DNA of 64,000 nt, taken from assembly GCA_019055375.1 (NCBI GenBank), contig JAHQIW010005982.1, positions 124,001 to 188,000 on the forward strand, read 5' to 3'. Numbering within the stretch: position 1 is the stretch's first letter; the number at the start of each line of letters is the position of its first letter. A model generated the notes under the pieces. The model ran no database searches and had not been told where the DNA came from. It saw only the letters and a list, made by a program, of their open reading frames with translations. This DNA is from Parelaphostrongylus tenuis (lineage: Eukaryota; Nematoda; Chromadorea; Rhabditida; Metastrongylidae). The position numbers were made by a program, and so were the translations under genes. Positions 35,090-48,064 of the stretch are shown here, one piece after another.

Positions 35090-36144
35090 CATTGGACTTA
35101 CAGTGTAAATGTTCGTCATCGTCTACTCTTAGTGTAGGGAGCTGAGCGCCGCGAGAGGAATGGCTAGAGACGGAAGGGGTACCGCACGACTGATGAGAAC
35201 GTCAAGATTGAAACACGAGTATCCGACTCTATAAGTCAGCCCTTATATAACAGACCACATGCGTGGCTCAAAAGACGATAATATGGCATATTGAACTTTG
35301 AGCGTGGTCATAGGAGAACACTCGAAACGAAAAGCATAATTGGATGTGGTTGTATGGTACGTTTAGGCTCTCAAGAAGGTGATTTCACCGAAATACCAGC
35401 TATCTATCTGAAGAGAGAGTACAAACATAATAGATCAAACAGCGAGGCCTCAAAAAATCTTCGATTTTACTGCTTTTCATAGGAGTTTTCTAATGTTACA
35501 ACTATATATTTGAAGATGCTGGGTGATATGCAATATTCTGAACCTTAGGCGGGAGTTGATTATTGCGATTCATTCACACCGGCGTGAAACGCTGGTTTAA
35601 TACCGTCAGGGTTTAGCTTTGCGTGTCACTCAGAATCCTTGAATATATAGCTCGTGAAATATTACTGTGCTCAGTAAATGGAGGATCACCTCTAAAGACG
35701 AACAGTGGATGGATTAACATCCATTATGCAATTCTACTCTGATGGCAAATGAACCAGTCGAAACTCCTCACGGTGCTCTGCTTAAAAAGGAATTTTACAT
35801 ATGGGAAAGCCAGATAATCCGATTCACTTTTGCGATCCACGAAAATCTTGCAGGTATAGAGTTTCTAGCATTCTTTAGACCATAAAAGGACCGTTTTCGG
35901 TCTTTAAATAACTTCGTCTACCCAGCTGTAACAGTTCCTAGGTTTCAATATTTAGATATGATTTAGTGGGATTGCAAGGACCCATATCACAAGGATATTG
36001 CACTGTGGGTCTCGGATCAACATGATAGTGAAAAAGATGGCTACGGAAGACTAGCCAAATGGAAGTTCTGTAAACACTCCGTGTTAGCTTAATCATTCAA
36101 GACAACCCTTTCTATAGTTCTTCATGCCACCTTTCTCTCTATCT
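35090..36144. repeat. Repeat block Q, copy 2
   Basis: It matches 2,640-3,632 and includes a hammerhead-like core near its start. It ends at the left terminus of Mar2c. Confidence 0.75.
35176..35245 (+). ncRNA. Hammerhead-like motif, degenerate
   Basis: CUGAUGA (35,190-35,196) and GAAA (35,210-35,213) are intact and the loop-size spacing is kept. Stem II (GAAC/AUUG side) has mismatches, stem III contains a substitution (ACGAGUA), and stem I pairs only for the first two positions. It is more complete than the 2.7-kb relative but probably weak or inactive. Confidence 0.35.
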
Positions 36145-36806
36145 AGGATGGAACAAAAAATTCTGAGAAATTTTTGAAAGTTTCGCTTTTATGAGCATAA
36201 TAACATCAAAAAGAACAAAAACTATTCTCGAATAATAGACCACCAATGTTAACAACTTTCCTTCATTGTTGTACAGGATTGCGGATCTGCTCGAAGTGTC
36301 ACTCCGACTCCTTTGGATCAAAAAACTCTTGACATGTTTCAAGTTCATCAAATAATTCAAATCGACGGCCATTCAGAAGATGTTTCATTAATCGTAAGAG
36401 GCCATAATCAGATGGTGGACTGTAAGCGGAGTGCTCGCTGGAGGCTTAGTACTCAAAGCGGCATGCAAGCCACTTTCATCCACAAAAGACGGCCGACCAG
36501 AATGATGCCTGTCTTCGAGATCAAATTTTGCCTTCCTTGAATCGCTAAAGGCATCTGTCTACAGTCGATTTTGTCGTTGCATCGGCACCTTCACTCTCAT
36601 CAATCTCATCATTGGCTTTGAGAATCGTTAAATCTTTTCTGCAATAATGGCGAATCAACACACGGTCATCATATTGTTCACTAGCCGAAATTTTGGAGTA
36701 GAAATTAATGAACTAGATAAATATATACGGACTGTCACTGAAAAACAACATAAAAATGCCAAAAAATGAAACATTCAAAGATTTCCCAAAACTTTTTGCC
36801 TAACCT
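36145..36806 (-). mobile_element. mariner deletion derivative Mar2, copy c
   Basis: The same structure as Mar2b with decayed ends (GGAACAAAAAATTCTGAG left; AAAACTTTTTGCCTAACCT right). The transposase remnant on the - strand is interrupted. Confidence 0.65.
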
Positions 36807-37570
36807 CAGCCAGTTTATGTGTCCTTTAGACAGGTCTAGTGGTGATCTGGAGAACGAAACGTTTTGAAAGTTTGTGACTGACAGGATCACGTGTGAAGAA
36901 GTGCTAAGAAAGGGGAACTATTATAGAAAATCTTGCTGTTTTCACTGATGTATGTATACTTTCTACTGAAAAAATTTTTTATTGACTTCACACTTAAGTT
37001 CAAAATCATTTTTGTTTATAGTTTTACTGCTGTTGTTGATGTACTCTCAACGGTCCAACTTGTTATTATGTTCCTACGAGTAACAGATTTGATTTGAAAG
37101 TCGCACTACAGCGCATTTTTCTCTGCGACTCCTCTATGAGAGATCGTGGTTTAAAGCCGGCCGTGATGCGCTGTTCTTTTCTCTTAGCAGTCACACGAGT
37201 CCCTACCACGGTGTGAGTTGAGTCCAAAGCGCCTAGGGCGCTTAGTTCTCGACAAGCAAAACCAGGGAAGGTGACGGTGGTGTCCTCCGTGGTCACCCGC
37301 AGCTGAGCCCACGCGTTGTGAGGCGCACGGACCCCCTGGCCAATTTTCGGGAAGGACTCGCAAGAGTCCGAGACAGGGATATGGTGAAGGCGTCAGCTAC
37401 AAGTAGGAAGCAGGTGATCTAGTCTCCATGGGCTGCTGGTGGGGTGCTAGCGCTGTTGTGCTGTTGCTTCCGCCGCTGCTCTACCCCATAAGTTGTTATT
37501 ATTCCGGAAGGTCATACTGGTCATTAGACATTCTGAACGAAATTAATGAAATAGATAGATATATACAAAA
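36807..37570. repeat. Repeat block T, copy 4
   Basis: It contains AAAGCCGGCCGTGATGCGCT and ends near TTATTATTCCGGAAGGTCAT, as in the 31.5-32.2 kb copy. Confidence 0.75.
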
Positions 37571-37639
37571 CTGTTAATAAGAAGCGACACGAAGCTGTCA
37601 AAAAATGAAGCTCTTAGAAATTTCTCAAAACTTTTTCTC

Positions 37640-38110
37640 AACCTAACATAACGTCTCTGTACGAAGATCGTACTATTTTCGCATATTCTATTTACAGTCA
37701 TTTTTATCGCGTTGTGTTTTCATAAATGTGAAGACACTGTGTAATGAATCTTTGATTGCCAAAATTTGAGATCTATCCTGGGCAGAAATTTGAAAAGACA
37801 GAATATCTTGGGCTGATATTTTACCATGTGTGATCGTGATTAAATTCTTACTTCTTTTACTAAGGCACCATACTTATCAGCAAGATAGTCGTTTGTCTAA
37901 GAATCCTCCGCATGAGTGGTGAAAGGATAAAATAGGTAGCGGCGTTCTGCTTTCGTTAATCTTTGGGGGATGTGGAATGTATTCGACGCGGTTAAAGAGA
38001 CGTAGAGAAGGCTCAGTACATACTCTGCTTACACAATGACTTGGAGGCCATTATCCTTACGAGATTTGGCACGATTCATTGATCACGGGAGAACTGAAGG
38101 CATAGCGGGT
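37640..38110 (-). pseudogene. Broken copy of the 32.8-kb unrecognised gene fragment
   Basis: DNA-level match to 32,690-33,220 (shared TGAAGACACTGTGTAATGAA and TCCTCCGCATGAGTGGT), with indels and stops in the - strand frame. Confidence 0.65.
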
Positions 38111-38365
38111 TTGGAACGCCAGATTGAACCAGTGATCTAATAGTGTGGAATACAGGCAATACAGTTCACTTTTATTCACTATACACACGCATATACATAT
38201 ATACATCTATATATATTCGATAGCATACCATCAACTTTTCGAGGTTGATTTGGTCAGCGGCGCTACGTTTCGGCAGCATCATCTTTTTTACAGCCACGTG
38301 CTCCAAATGGAGATGGTAAGACACGATATGATGCCTGAGTCGCTTTACAGTCGATGGCTTACAGC

Positions 38366-38403
38366 TTTTCTCAATTATATATATATATATATATATATAT
38401 ATC
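38366..38403. repeat. (TA)n microsatellite
   Basis: A perfect TA tract immediately upstream of a SINE. The long open frames across it on both strands are artefacts of the repeat. Confidence 0.95.
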
Positions 38404-38423
38404 GTACGTTTATGTATATATAG

Positions 38424-38735
38424 GGGCCGCATGTGGCGCAGTGGTTAGAGTAGAAGTGCTCTGCGTTGCACACAAGGTCGATGGTTCGATTACGGGCTTA
38501 ATACTCACCAAGCCGTCCTTCCCTCCGGGGTCTGGTAAATTGGTACCAGACTGATCTCAAACTTCTCGGGGAGGATAAGGAGCACTGACTCGATACAGCA
38601 GGTAGGCCGCCGCGGGTCATTCATTGTATAAGCCAAATATGCATTCAATCACCTCAAACGAAGATAAAAGTTAGAGCCGAATGCGTGGCGCATCCCTCAG
38701 GGATCAATCAACTCCGAGAACTTTATCCTTCCATA
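38424..38735 (+). mobile_element. tRNA-derived SINE (family I)
   Basis: Head CCGCATGTGGCGCAGTGGTT; body GGTAAATTGGTACCAGACTG; end GCGCATCCCTCAGGGATCAA. It is the counterpart of 5,205-5,488 but with an intact 3' end, because the hammerhead repeat is absent here. Confidence 0.85.
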
Positions 38736-38752
38736 TAAATATTTATGTATTA

Positions 38753-39688
38753 GGTCTTCTCATAAGTTGTAATATAACAGCAGTAGCCTTCAAATTGATT
38801 AAACAAAAGTAATTAAAATTGCTTCGCAACAATATTTAAAGCATGCTTCATCAGCCTAAACACATTTTTGCCATCTCTTAGGCAACAAATCAAAACCGCG
38901 TCATAAAACTAATCGGCCTTGGATTCAAGGAAGGTCGTCAATCCTCGACGCAAATTCTTGATGTCTCGGAACTTTTTCTTGTTGAGGAAGTGCTCTAGGG
39001 ACCGTAATAGGTGATAGCCAGACGGCGACAAGTTAGGAAGACGGATAACCCAGCAACTCCCAGTCCAATTCGCAGCAGTTTTTGAGCGATGTTCTTGATT
39101 TTATGCATCTGTAAATAATTGAACTCGAGTGGAATTCATCGGCCTTTCTCCGACTCTTCACCTGTTGCTTTGAATTTTCTGTTGATTTTCGTCTGGCTAC
39201 AATGAAAATCGCCCGTCAACGTCTCCCATAGTCAAAGTCGGATGCTCTTCGGTTGCTCCAGTGACGGCCTCTCGATCAACTTAGCGTGCGTCCAGAGCGC
39301 AGCTGGTTCTTTAGGTTAGTTTTGCCGGTGCGAAACTCAGCAAAGAACCGAAACGGTGTTCGCCTGAATACAAATCCTTGAGCCTTTGCACGGTTGATTC
39401 TCTTAAATGCGGTCTGCGCTTCGCGTCGCAATTTGTACTCCCAAAGCAGCAAACTGCGATAATGGCCTCGTTGAACGGGCATTAAGCGGCAAGTATGGAC
39501 AAATTTAGTATCAAAAGAAAACTGAGAAAAATGTACGCAAAGTGATTTATTGCTTGAGAGATGACAGAAAAGTGTTAAGGCTAATGACACATTCTTTCAA
39601 TAGTGTTGCTAAGCAACTCTAGTTACCTCTGGTTAATGTATTTCGTGCTTATTGCTCTAGTCCTCAAGCTTATGAGAAGGTCCAATAT
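38753..39688 (-). mobile_element. mariner element Mar1, copy b (internally deleted)
   Basis: Terminal inverted repeats are TTAGGTCTTCTCATAAGTT at the left and the complement of TTGGACCTTCTCATAAGCTT at the right, with TA at the outer edges. The - strand N-terminal frame (39,590-39,276) reads LLLWEYKLRREAQTAFKRIN, then RTPFRFFAEFRTGKTNLKNQ. It is cleaner than copy a. The catalytic core is missing and it is about 935 bp long. Confidence 0.8.
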
Positions 39689-39689
39689 G

Positions 39690-42600
39690 TGAACTCATCC
39701 AACATTCAAGAGATCAATGATGGTGAGGTGGCAGATCTATGAATATACAAAGCGCTTTCTAGGTAGTTGATCGCCTCCAGTGCCTGCTTCAGACCGTCAA
39801 TACAATTAGCATACTTTTCATTTTTGCCCCTTTTACAAACGAATTCTCTTCCCTAAGCTATTTTCGTCTGCTTCCGCTCTACAAGTGTGGTGTAAGTGGG
39901 AAAAAACTTTGTCCCTAGATATTTCGTATTATGAGTACTGTTAAGAGTTTGCACGTTCAAAACCTACAGCGTTATCTAGTTTTTTTTAGAACAATTAGTG
40001 CAGGAGGTCTCGTTGACTGTTTCGATAAATGAACCCAATTTGTTCGATATAACGTGAAGCGATAGTGATTGGTGCATTTTGTCATCAATAGGCTTCGATC
40101 AAATATCGACCCTCTCACCCCTATTCTCGCTTCTTCTTCATGTTCGCAGTGCGGGATCGCACTGTCGCCAGGAGGTTTTCTAAACAGACAGAGACACCAT
40201 TCACCACTACTAGTCATCTCTGCTCTACTCGATCTCTTAATCCACACCAATACCTTAAAATGTTTACCGAATCCGTCTTCGTTTTACTGATACTGGTACG
40301 ATTAGGTGAGCTAATCAGGTGGACCTCGGCTTCTACACAGAGTTTCAAATAACCTTTTTAAGTGTGGTGATTTTGTGCTTTTCTACGATATGTTGCTTTA
40401 CACTGAGAACGTGTTGTTCCTCGAGAAGGTTAACGGATAAGTGACCGATAAACTGATCCGTTTTGCCCGCATTATAATTGCCCAAACAAGCTTGACATTG
40501 CACAAATGAAGGTAGGTCTTGCAGTTCGCTCTTTTACGATGTTTGTGCATGCGTGGATACGAAGCCAAAAGAGACAAGCTCAAACAACACCTGAGTATAG
40601 AATGGATTCCTGACGGATCAAATGAATGTGATAAAATATTGGAATATTTGGCTTCATTCTGATGGGAATGCTATGAATTCACATCATTAAGACGTTAACA
40701 AATGGCAATTATTGCGGTCATCCTTTTTCATTTTATTGTTTTCCTGCTGTTAGAGGAACACGCGACCTATTCTTGAATATTTTTCGAGATATTCTCTCAC
40801 GATTATCCAGTTGTTCAGCGACAGACAATACATTAAGAGATTGTTACATACTTTTTTTCATTCGTTAATATTATCGACGTGAAGATGCTCTGAATTTTAG
40901 CGGATCTGATAGAGTCATGTAATTCAGGTCATTCCCTTTCCACTATTCGTTAACTGAAAATGAATACTGCCACTTTTAAGATTTGACACAACTCGACATC
41001 AGGCGCTGTTAGGATCTATCCTCTTTTAGAGCATCGGCATCAATACAGTAGCTAAGAAGCTCGTAAAATAAATACGCTTCCACATAGACTGTTTCACAAA
41101 TAATTATGTTTCGGCAAAATTGACAACACGAAACTGAATCGGAATAAGGACTTATTTCTATTTAAGCTCCATCGGAGTCGCTAATCGTGGCATAGGATCG
41201 AAACTTAGAATTTTGTTTCCGGTAATCATAAGCTGTCAAAAAGCTAATTAATTGGAGGATAGACTAACAATCGGCTTAGTTCAAAAGCCTCTTCGACGGT
41301 GTCATCGCGCGCAGATATCCGCTCCCACACGCTTGCTTTGACCCTGACGTTTCTGCGGGCCATCTGTCACTTTGACTCTTTCATGTCTCTGTTTTAACCT
41401 GAAAAAAAACTATTTCATAATGATCGACGGCTCGCCAAATAAGTCAGTTATTAGCCAGTGGTAGTCAATGATTAGGGCTCGGAAAGTGAGTAGTGCAGTG
41501 ATAGTAACGCCGACCACGGTAGAGAGATGCCTCTTATGTCCACATAGTCGCAGGTTGCCAAATGACTTGTCAGGATAAACCCCTTCTTGCGATCCGAAAA
41601 GGAGCAACTATTTTATCCCTATTTAAGTGTTTCACGTCTTAAAGAGATTAGACTCATCCACTGTTGAACGGCATTTTTAGAGAAGACTACATTTCTCAAG
41701 CACCAGTCGGGCCCAAAAATATAAGGTAAGAAGATCTTCCTGGACATTGAATGCGAGTAAATGAATCAAAATGTATGAAGTGCTGTTATTCTCATAATAA
41801 ATGTGGAGAGAGTTGTATAGAATATAAGAAGGAAAAAGCTAATCAATTGGAGGACACACTAACAACCGACGTAGTTCACAAGCCGCTTCGACGGTGTCAT
41901 CGCGCTCAGATATCCGCTCCCACACGCTTGCTTTGACCCCCGACGTTTCTGCGGGCCACCTGTCACTTTCACCGCCCAAAGCGGAAAGCGGAGCGGTCAC
42001 GAACAACCAGTGCGGTGTGTTAAGGTCGCTCACTCATCGCTACTGATGTGGAGAGCAGTTTTAAATTCAGACTGGAACGACCTTGAAGAGTATCTTTCTC
42101 CAAGAGTGTAGGATTTCAGAATGGAGAATTTTCCAAGTAGAAGAATAAATTTGTACTGCATCGTGACGTAACGATAGTCGTTACAACCTCGTGATGATTT
42201 CAAACGAGCTCTCATGCACATGAATTCCGCCTGGTCAACTTCCTGTGAAACATAGTTTTGAAAATCACTATTTTTTTGCTCACTATCACATTTTATACCT
42301 GGATTTTGCTCTTTCGTGTCTCACTTCTGATGTGAAAAAAGACTACTTCATAATGATCAACGGCTCGCCAAATAATCCAGCTATGAGCCAATAGCAGCCA
42401 TAATTAGGATATGGAAAGTCAGTAATGCAATGATAGCAGCGCCGATCACGGTGGAGACACTACTGGTTTAATCCCTATGGGCTGGCAAAGCCTCTTATCT
42501 CCACATAGTCGCAGGCTGGTAACTGACTTGTCAGGATAACCCCCTTCTTGCGATCCGGGAAGAAGCGACTATTTTATCTCTTACTCGAGTGTTTCACGTC

Positions 42601-43734
42601 TCAAAGAGATTAGATTCATCCACTACTGAGCGGCATTTTTAGAGAAGACAGTATTTCTCAAGCACCAGTCAAGCCCAGAAGCAGAAGGTCACAAGATCTT
42701 TCTGGACAATGAACACGAGTAAATGAATGAAAATGTATGAAGTGCTGCCATTCTCATAATAAATGCGGAGGGAGTCGTATAAAATATAGAAGAAAAAAGC
42801 TAAAGGTTAGGAGAACTAAAAGACGGCTTATGTCATAATCTTTGGGCTATCTATCAATTATTCGTTGTATTCCTCGTCGCCGTGGAAAAATTCAAATCTA
42901 AACGCAAAGCACTAGCCTCCAATTCATACCGTTTTCCAACTTTGCTTAATGAGTGTTTTGGATCTAATCACGCTTGACCAGCATTCAGTATTATTAATGA
43001 GGAAGTCGAATTCCTCACATTACAACCAAATTCACACCTGAATTCAGCTAGCTTTATAAGTAACGCTTGCAAAACAACGTAAGGAATGAAAGAAACATCA
43101 GGGTTACGATGACATTGGAATATGTATTAACGAAAGAAATAAGTATGAGTGAGGAAAAGCATTGCCTCGCGAAAGGCCTTTTTTTAATGTTTTGAGACGG
43201 AATCACCTTACTCTATGCGGTTAATGGCTATAAATTTCATCTGTATAACTTTTGTGCTGGACTAAGTATTCAATAGGTAAGAAATGCTGTTAGATTATGA
43301 GAAATTTCCCTTCTTCATTAACAGTTCTATTTGATTTTGGGTTCTTTTCCTTTCGGGCAGGTAATGAAGAATTGACCTCTTTTGCTGGACAAGAACTTTT
43401 CATTAGAGTCTTAGTACCATACAAGAAGCATAAATTCTTGGTGGACTGCTCTGCGAGTTCGTTTTTTTTTGCAAAAGGCCTTTTTATAGCGCTGTAGCAT
43501 TAAATATAAAGTTATGTTTCGCTCGTGCCGCACGCTTTTATGACTATCACGTCTGTATTTCTTTGGCGGCACGAAATGCATATGAACGGGTAGAGAGAGT
43601 CTTCATGTATCGGAGTCCTACGTTTCATCTGAAGTTTTCTTCCAAAACAGAGAAAATCTCAAATTAAACAATAACAATCGCATTCCACATGTGAATCGCG
43701 CTGCATGGTCGACCGTGCGTTATTGATCCACAGC
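39690..43734. other. Non-coding part of duplicated segment, copy 2
   Basis: Counterpart of 6,889-10,779, without the composite insertion at about 40,715 and with a local duplication at 41.24-42.8 kb. No conserved frame. Confidence 0.5.
41239..42800. repeat. Local tandem duplication private to copy 2
   Basis: The segment starting AAAAAGCTAATTAATTGGAG (41,239) recurs at 41,835 (AAAAAGCTAATCAATTGGAG). The first unit (about 600 bp) lacks an internal stretch present in the second (about 960 bp) and in copy 1 (8,876-9,840). Confidence 0.7.
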
Positions 43735-45447
43735 CACCACACACCTTACTGATAAGCAGTGCTCAAGATATGTGGGACTCAATCTTATTTACCCTCCCAC
43801 ACTACAGTGAAACGGTCTTCTCAAAAAATAAGCATGTGTTAGATTTGTCGCCATTTACGCTATCATTTATTTACATATGATTTGAGAGAAAAGCTCTGTT
43901 TCGCGAAAAGTACGCGTGTGTGAAACACAAAATTTTTCTTTTTTTTTACAGCGCTGTCAGAAAGGTTTTTCTAGAAAACCTTTTTTTCAAGTCTTCGAGA
44001 TTTGAGCTATCGAGTAACTAGTAGCGGTTTGAGCAGTGAGTTTTGTTTAGCGAAGCATAATTATAATAATAGTAAGAGCGCACGACGCGTGTGAATCATA
44101 ATCTCATTTCGAATGCTACAGCGCTATAAAAGCGCTTTTTAAAAAAAATGAGCACGTTCAGCAGTTCTTCGAGATTTAAGTTTTCGAATGGTTGTTAAAA
44201 CTCTTAGAAAAATTTCTTGTCCAGCAAAAGAGGCTAATTCTTTATTCCCTACCCGATAACGGAAAAAAACAATTTTAGTTCAAATTCTTTGAGCTGTAAT
44301 ACTTTCTTGCCGTGGATATATCTCATTACGATAGAATGGTAATTTCAGCGTATTCTGATGATAAATTCATTTCGAACTCATATGATTTGAACTGTAATTT
44401 TGGCGACGTGAAGAAGTTCCGCTCTAAAAGCATAGGGGATTAATGAAGATTAGAATCGCTCGACTTTCACCTTTTCGAAAAAGTTTATTTCACCGAGTTT
44501 CGGCTTTACGAGTCCTTTCTGGTCCACCAAAGTCCGACAAGGTGAGTTTGCAGTTCCCTCCAAAAAAGCACCAGCTCACTTACTTCTAGCAATCTTAGTT
44601 TCCATTCTTGTTTTCCTTATTACCACTCTGTCTCTTTTCATGTAACCCATCACATCGAAGCGCCACTGTTGACCATTAGTCTATTTTTTAGGGAATGCGG
44701 AGTCCTCAATATTTGTATGAGAAAATTTTTTCTGTCTCTATTTCGCGGACGTTGCCCATGGCGTCCTCTTCTGACCCTGTAACGCTCAGACATATGCTCA
44801 AGAGGATATTATCAGCTTCACCAGAGTAGACCTAACGTCTAACGCTGCTTGCAATAATGAAAGTCTCAAACTTGTATTTCGAGCTTTCGATTACAAACTT
44901 CTGTTCGAAACGACTTGCAAAAAGTTGCAGTCCACATGAAAGCGGTCGGACAGCGTATCTATGTTTATGGCATTGAAACACCTCAGTAGGAGCAGGATTC
45001 TCGCGAAAATGTGACAACATTTTGGGTTTTGATCTGCATTCAAATCATTATTTGGGAGCTTGAATGGGTTTTGATATATCGGAAATCTGTGCTATGAGAG
45101 GGTGCCACGGGGGGATCGCCAACACTGTCCTGTAGAACTCAAATGTTGAAGCAGCGAAAAATCTGAGCAGCACAAATCGTGGTAGCTTTTCGAATGAAAA
45201 TGTTGAGGTAACATTATTTGTCGTTAGTGATTGCAAAAAAAATTGAAAGTGTAGTATCCATAGAGTTTCCTCAGAAGAGTATCAGCCATCAAAAAACTAA
45301 TTCTTTGTAGAAGAAGTTGGAACATTGATTTCAGGAAACAAAATGATATTCACCGGTGAGAAGAAGAGAGAAGAGCAGCATGCAGTCTTCTTCTCATCAC
45401 AGATCGGATGTCAGAATTCGACCGGAAACCTGACATTCATGTGCTAA
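43735..45447. repeat. Near-identical tract shared with copy 1
   Basis: Partner of 10,780-12,490 at about 99% identity by eye, including the T9 run before ACAGCGCTGTCAG. No gene is recognised. Confidence 0.75.
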
Positions 45448-45604
45448 TTTGTCCGTTTTCTTAGCAACTATGGATTACGTTTCACGTTGATGTGGAGGCG
45501 AGAAAAAAGCATTATGTAGCGTCATTTGAAGGCCAAGAAGAAAAGAGCACTGAGATGTTGCGAAATGCATTCGCGCACATCAGAAATTGCTGAGAAGTTA
45601 TTTG

Positions 45605-45714
45605 TGGGCAACCCCGGAGAGATGGATGGCTTGGTGAGCCATGAGCGTGAGATCGAACCATTGACCTGGTGTGCGACGCAGAGCACCTCTAACCACTGCG
45701 CCACACGCGCCCTT
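45605..45714 (-). mobile_element. tRNA-derived SINE head fragment, - strand
   Basis: Reversed head: GAGATCGAACCATTGACCTG (B box) and CTAACCACTGCGCCACACGC (A box). Only the first 110 bp are present. Confidence 0.75.
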
Positions 45715-45769
45715 ATCGACAAAAAACTATATAAAAACAACACTAAAATGCCAAAAAATGAATCTTTGA

Positions 45770-46580
45770 AAATTCCTCAGAACTTTTTGCCCAACCTTAT
45801 ATTTTGTCAGTTTATGTGCCCTTTAGACAGGTTTAATGGTGATCTAGAGAACGAAACGTTTTGGAAGTTGGTGATTGACAAGATCACGTCTGAAGAAATG
45901 AAAAGAACTAAGGGGAACTATCACAGAATATCTCAGTATTTTCACTGATTTATGAATACTTCCCACTAGATAAATTTTTTCATCGTCTTCACACTTAATT
46001 TCAAAATCCTTTTTGTTCATAGTTTTACTGCTGTAGTTGATGTGCTCTCAATGGTCCAACTTGTTGTTATGTTCCTCCGAGTGCCACATTTGATTTCAAA
46101 GTCGCGCTATAGCGCATTTTTCTCTGTGACTCCTCGGTGAGAGATAGTGGTTGGAAGCCGACCGTAATACGCTCTTTTCTCTTAGCAATCACACGTGTCC
46201 CGCAAATAGTGTGAGTTGAGTTGAAAACGCCTAGCGCGCTTAGTTCTCAACAAACAAAACCAGGGACGGTGACGGTAGTGCCACTGTGGTTACCAGCCAT
46301 ACATGGCCGCGCAATGAGACGCACGAACCCCCGGCCGATTTTTGGGAAGGGCTCGCAAGAGCCCAAAATGGAGGTAAGGTGAAGGCGCTGGGCTAAAAAT
46401 TGGAAGCACGTGATCTAGTCTCCATACCCATAGTACGGATGGAGCAACGCCTGGACTGCTGGTGGAATGCTACTGCTCTTATGTTGCTGCTCCAGCTGCT
46501 GCTCTACCACGTAAGCTGTTATTATTCCGTAAGATCATACTGTTTAATAGATATTTGGATGGAATTAATGAAGTAAGATA
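45770..46580. repeat. Repeat block T, copy 5, with a Mar2 right end
   Basis: It begins with CTCAGAACTTTTTGCCCAAC and follows block T to the TATAGAGGACT target site. It is part of the block that in copy 2 replaces the DNA holding the first ELKS exon of copy 1. Confidence 0.75.
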
Positions 46581-46591
46581 TATAGAGGACT

Positions 46592-47022
46592 AAAACGAGG
46601 TTGGTACGCCAGGGCCATACACCGGTGTTTCGGAGGTTCGTCCTCCTCGTCAGTGACCCCCGCCCCACATTAAGCCCTGCGTTGTAGCAAGGAGGAGGCG
46701 TATGTGGTATGTGGTGATGGCATAGTGTACAATACACTGGTCCATCACCATCACTCGATGGTTTCGGCTGGTAGACCAAATGATCTATTAAATTGACTGT
46801 TTCTAAAACATCATCCATCACCACATACCACTTACGCCTCCCTCCTTGCTACAATGCAGGGCTTAATGTGGGGCGGGGGTCACTGGACGAGGAGGACGAG
46901 CCTCCGAAACACCGGTGTATGGCCCTGGCGTACCAACCTCGTTTTAGGCTAAAAACATCCTTTTATTTTGGATTTGATTTGAATGTTTATTACGAGGTTT
47001 TAGAAACAGTCGATTTAATGGG
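46592..47022. mobile_element. Foldback element with 11-bp target duplication
   Basis: Inverted arms at about 46,592-46,725 and 46,810-46,945 (CGAGGTTGGTACGCCAGGGC and its complement; ACACCGGTGTTTCGGAGG). An additional inner/outer pair is ATTAAATTGACTGTTTCTAA and its complement at 47,000-47,020. It is flanked by TATAGAGGACT at 46,581-46,591 and 47,023-47,033. It has no coding capacity and is probably a hairpin-type non-autonomous DNA transposon. Confidence 0.85.
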
Positions 47023-47033
47023 TATAGAGGACT

Positions 47034-47215
47034 GTTAATAATAAGCGACACGAAGACGTCAAAAAATAAAGCTTTTAAAAATTTCTCAAAACTTCTTCTC
47101 AACCTAACATAACATCTTTGTACGAAGATTGTACTATTGCTTGCATATCCTATTTGCAGTCATTTTTATCGCGTTGTGTTATCAAAATGTGAAGACAGTG
47201 TGTAATGAATCTTTG
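47034..47215 (-). pseudogene. 3' fragment of the 32.8-kb unrecognised gene repeat
   Basis: It matches 32,640-32,820 (ACTTCTTCTCAACCTAACAT and TCATTTTTATCGCGTTGTGT) and is then cut off. Confidence 0.6.
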
Positions 47216-47267
47216 CGAATGTATTCTGTAAATTACATGGTTCGAGTAAATAAAGCTGAGTGATATA

Positions 47268-47346
47268 CATAGCTCTGGACTTAGGACGGGAGTTGAACCT
47301 GCGTCTCACACTTTCGCGTGCTTACCACTGCACTATCAGGTTCCTG
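47268..47346 (-). repeat. tRNA-like sequence
   Basis: Counterpart of 15,090-15,165 (B-box-like AGGTTCAACTCCCGTCC on the - strand). Confidence 0.45.
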
Positions 47347-48064
47347 TTGCGCTAGCACTTTTCCTGCGATATTAAGTCAGTTTTGAGTTCACATGAGGTT
47401 GAGTCATTATCTAGGACTCATACCAGTAGCAAAACATTGCGTACTTTGCCTCTAAATCCTGTAGTGAAATCCAAACTCTGCTTAACCTTGGTAAATTAAC
47501 TACCTCATCAGGCTAAAAGTGATTCAGTTCATGTAAGAGCTATCAGACTGGTTGGTCGTAAAGCTGCAGCGTCGTCAAACGAAGACATAAACGCGATTTA
47601 AGTGAGAATTCACTAAATTGGTTGCCCTCTGCTAAAGCGATTTAGTTGTGTTTTCAGAAGTTGCATTTATGCGTACGGCGAATTGGGTGTTTTGCGGATA
47701 TTCCATTTGTACCAGCTGTTCAGCTATGTATCCGCCCACACTGATGTGATTGGTAATTGCTTGCGCTAGGCGAAACCAATTCAACAAATAAGCTTCATGC
47801 TACACCCGAATGAATCCGAGAAGCTCTATGTGTAAGTAGGAGCTCTAGGGAGAATCCATACTTGCTACTCATTGTTACCCCCTCTCCATCTGTCTCTGTC
47901 TCTCTAGAGAGCCACTGAAAGAGAGTGCATCAGGCTAAAAGTGCGATGGACTTTAGATTTGTCTCTTGAGTGGACATAATTTTTATGTTATTGGGCGGCA
48001 AATATGACTCGCTACCACTGGTGCTAGTTCGAATCTGTAATTAGTTGATTATAAGTGGCAGAGT

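Noticed and set aside
38145..38432. Open frames of 86-92 codons on both strands across the TA tract
   Set aside because: They consist largely of IYIYIY-type repeats created by (TA)n; the same applies to the frames around 32.1-32.7 kb.
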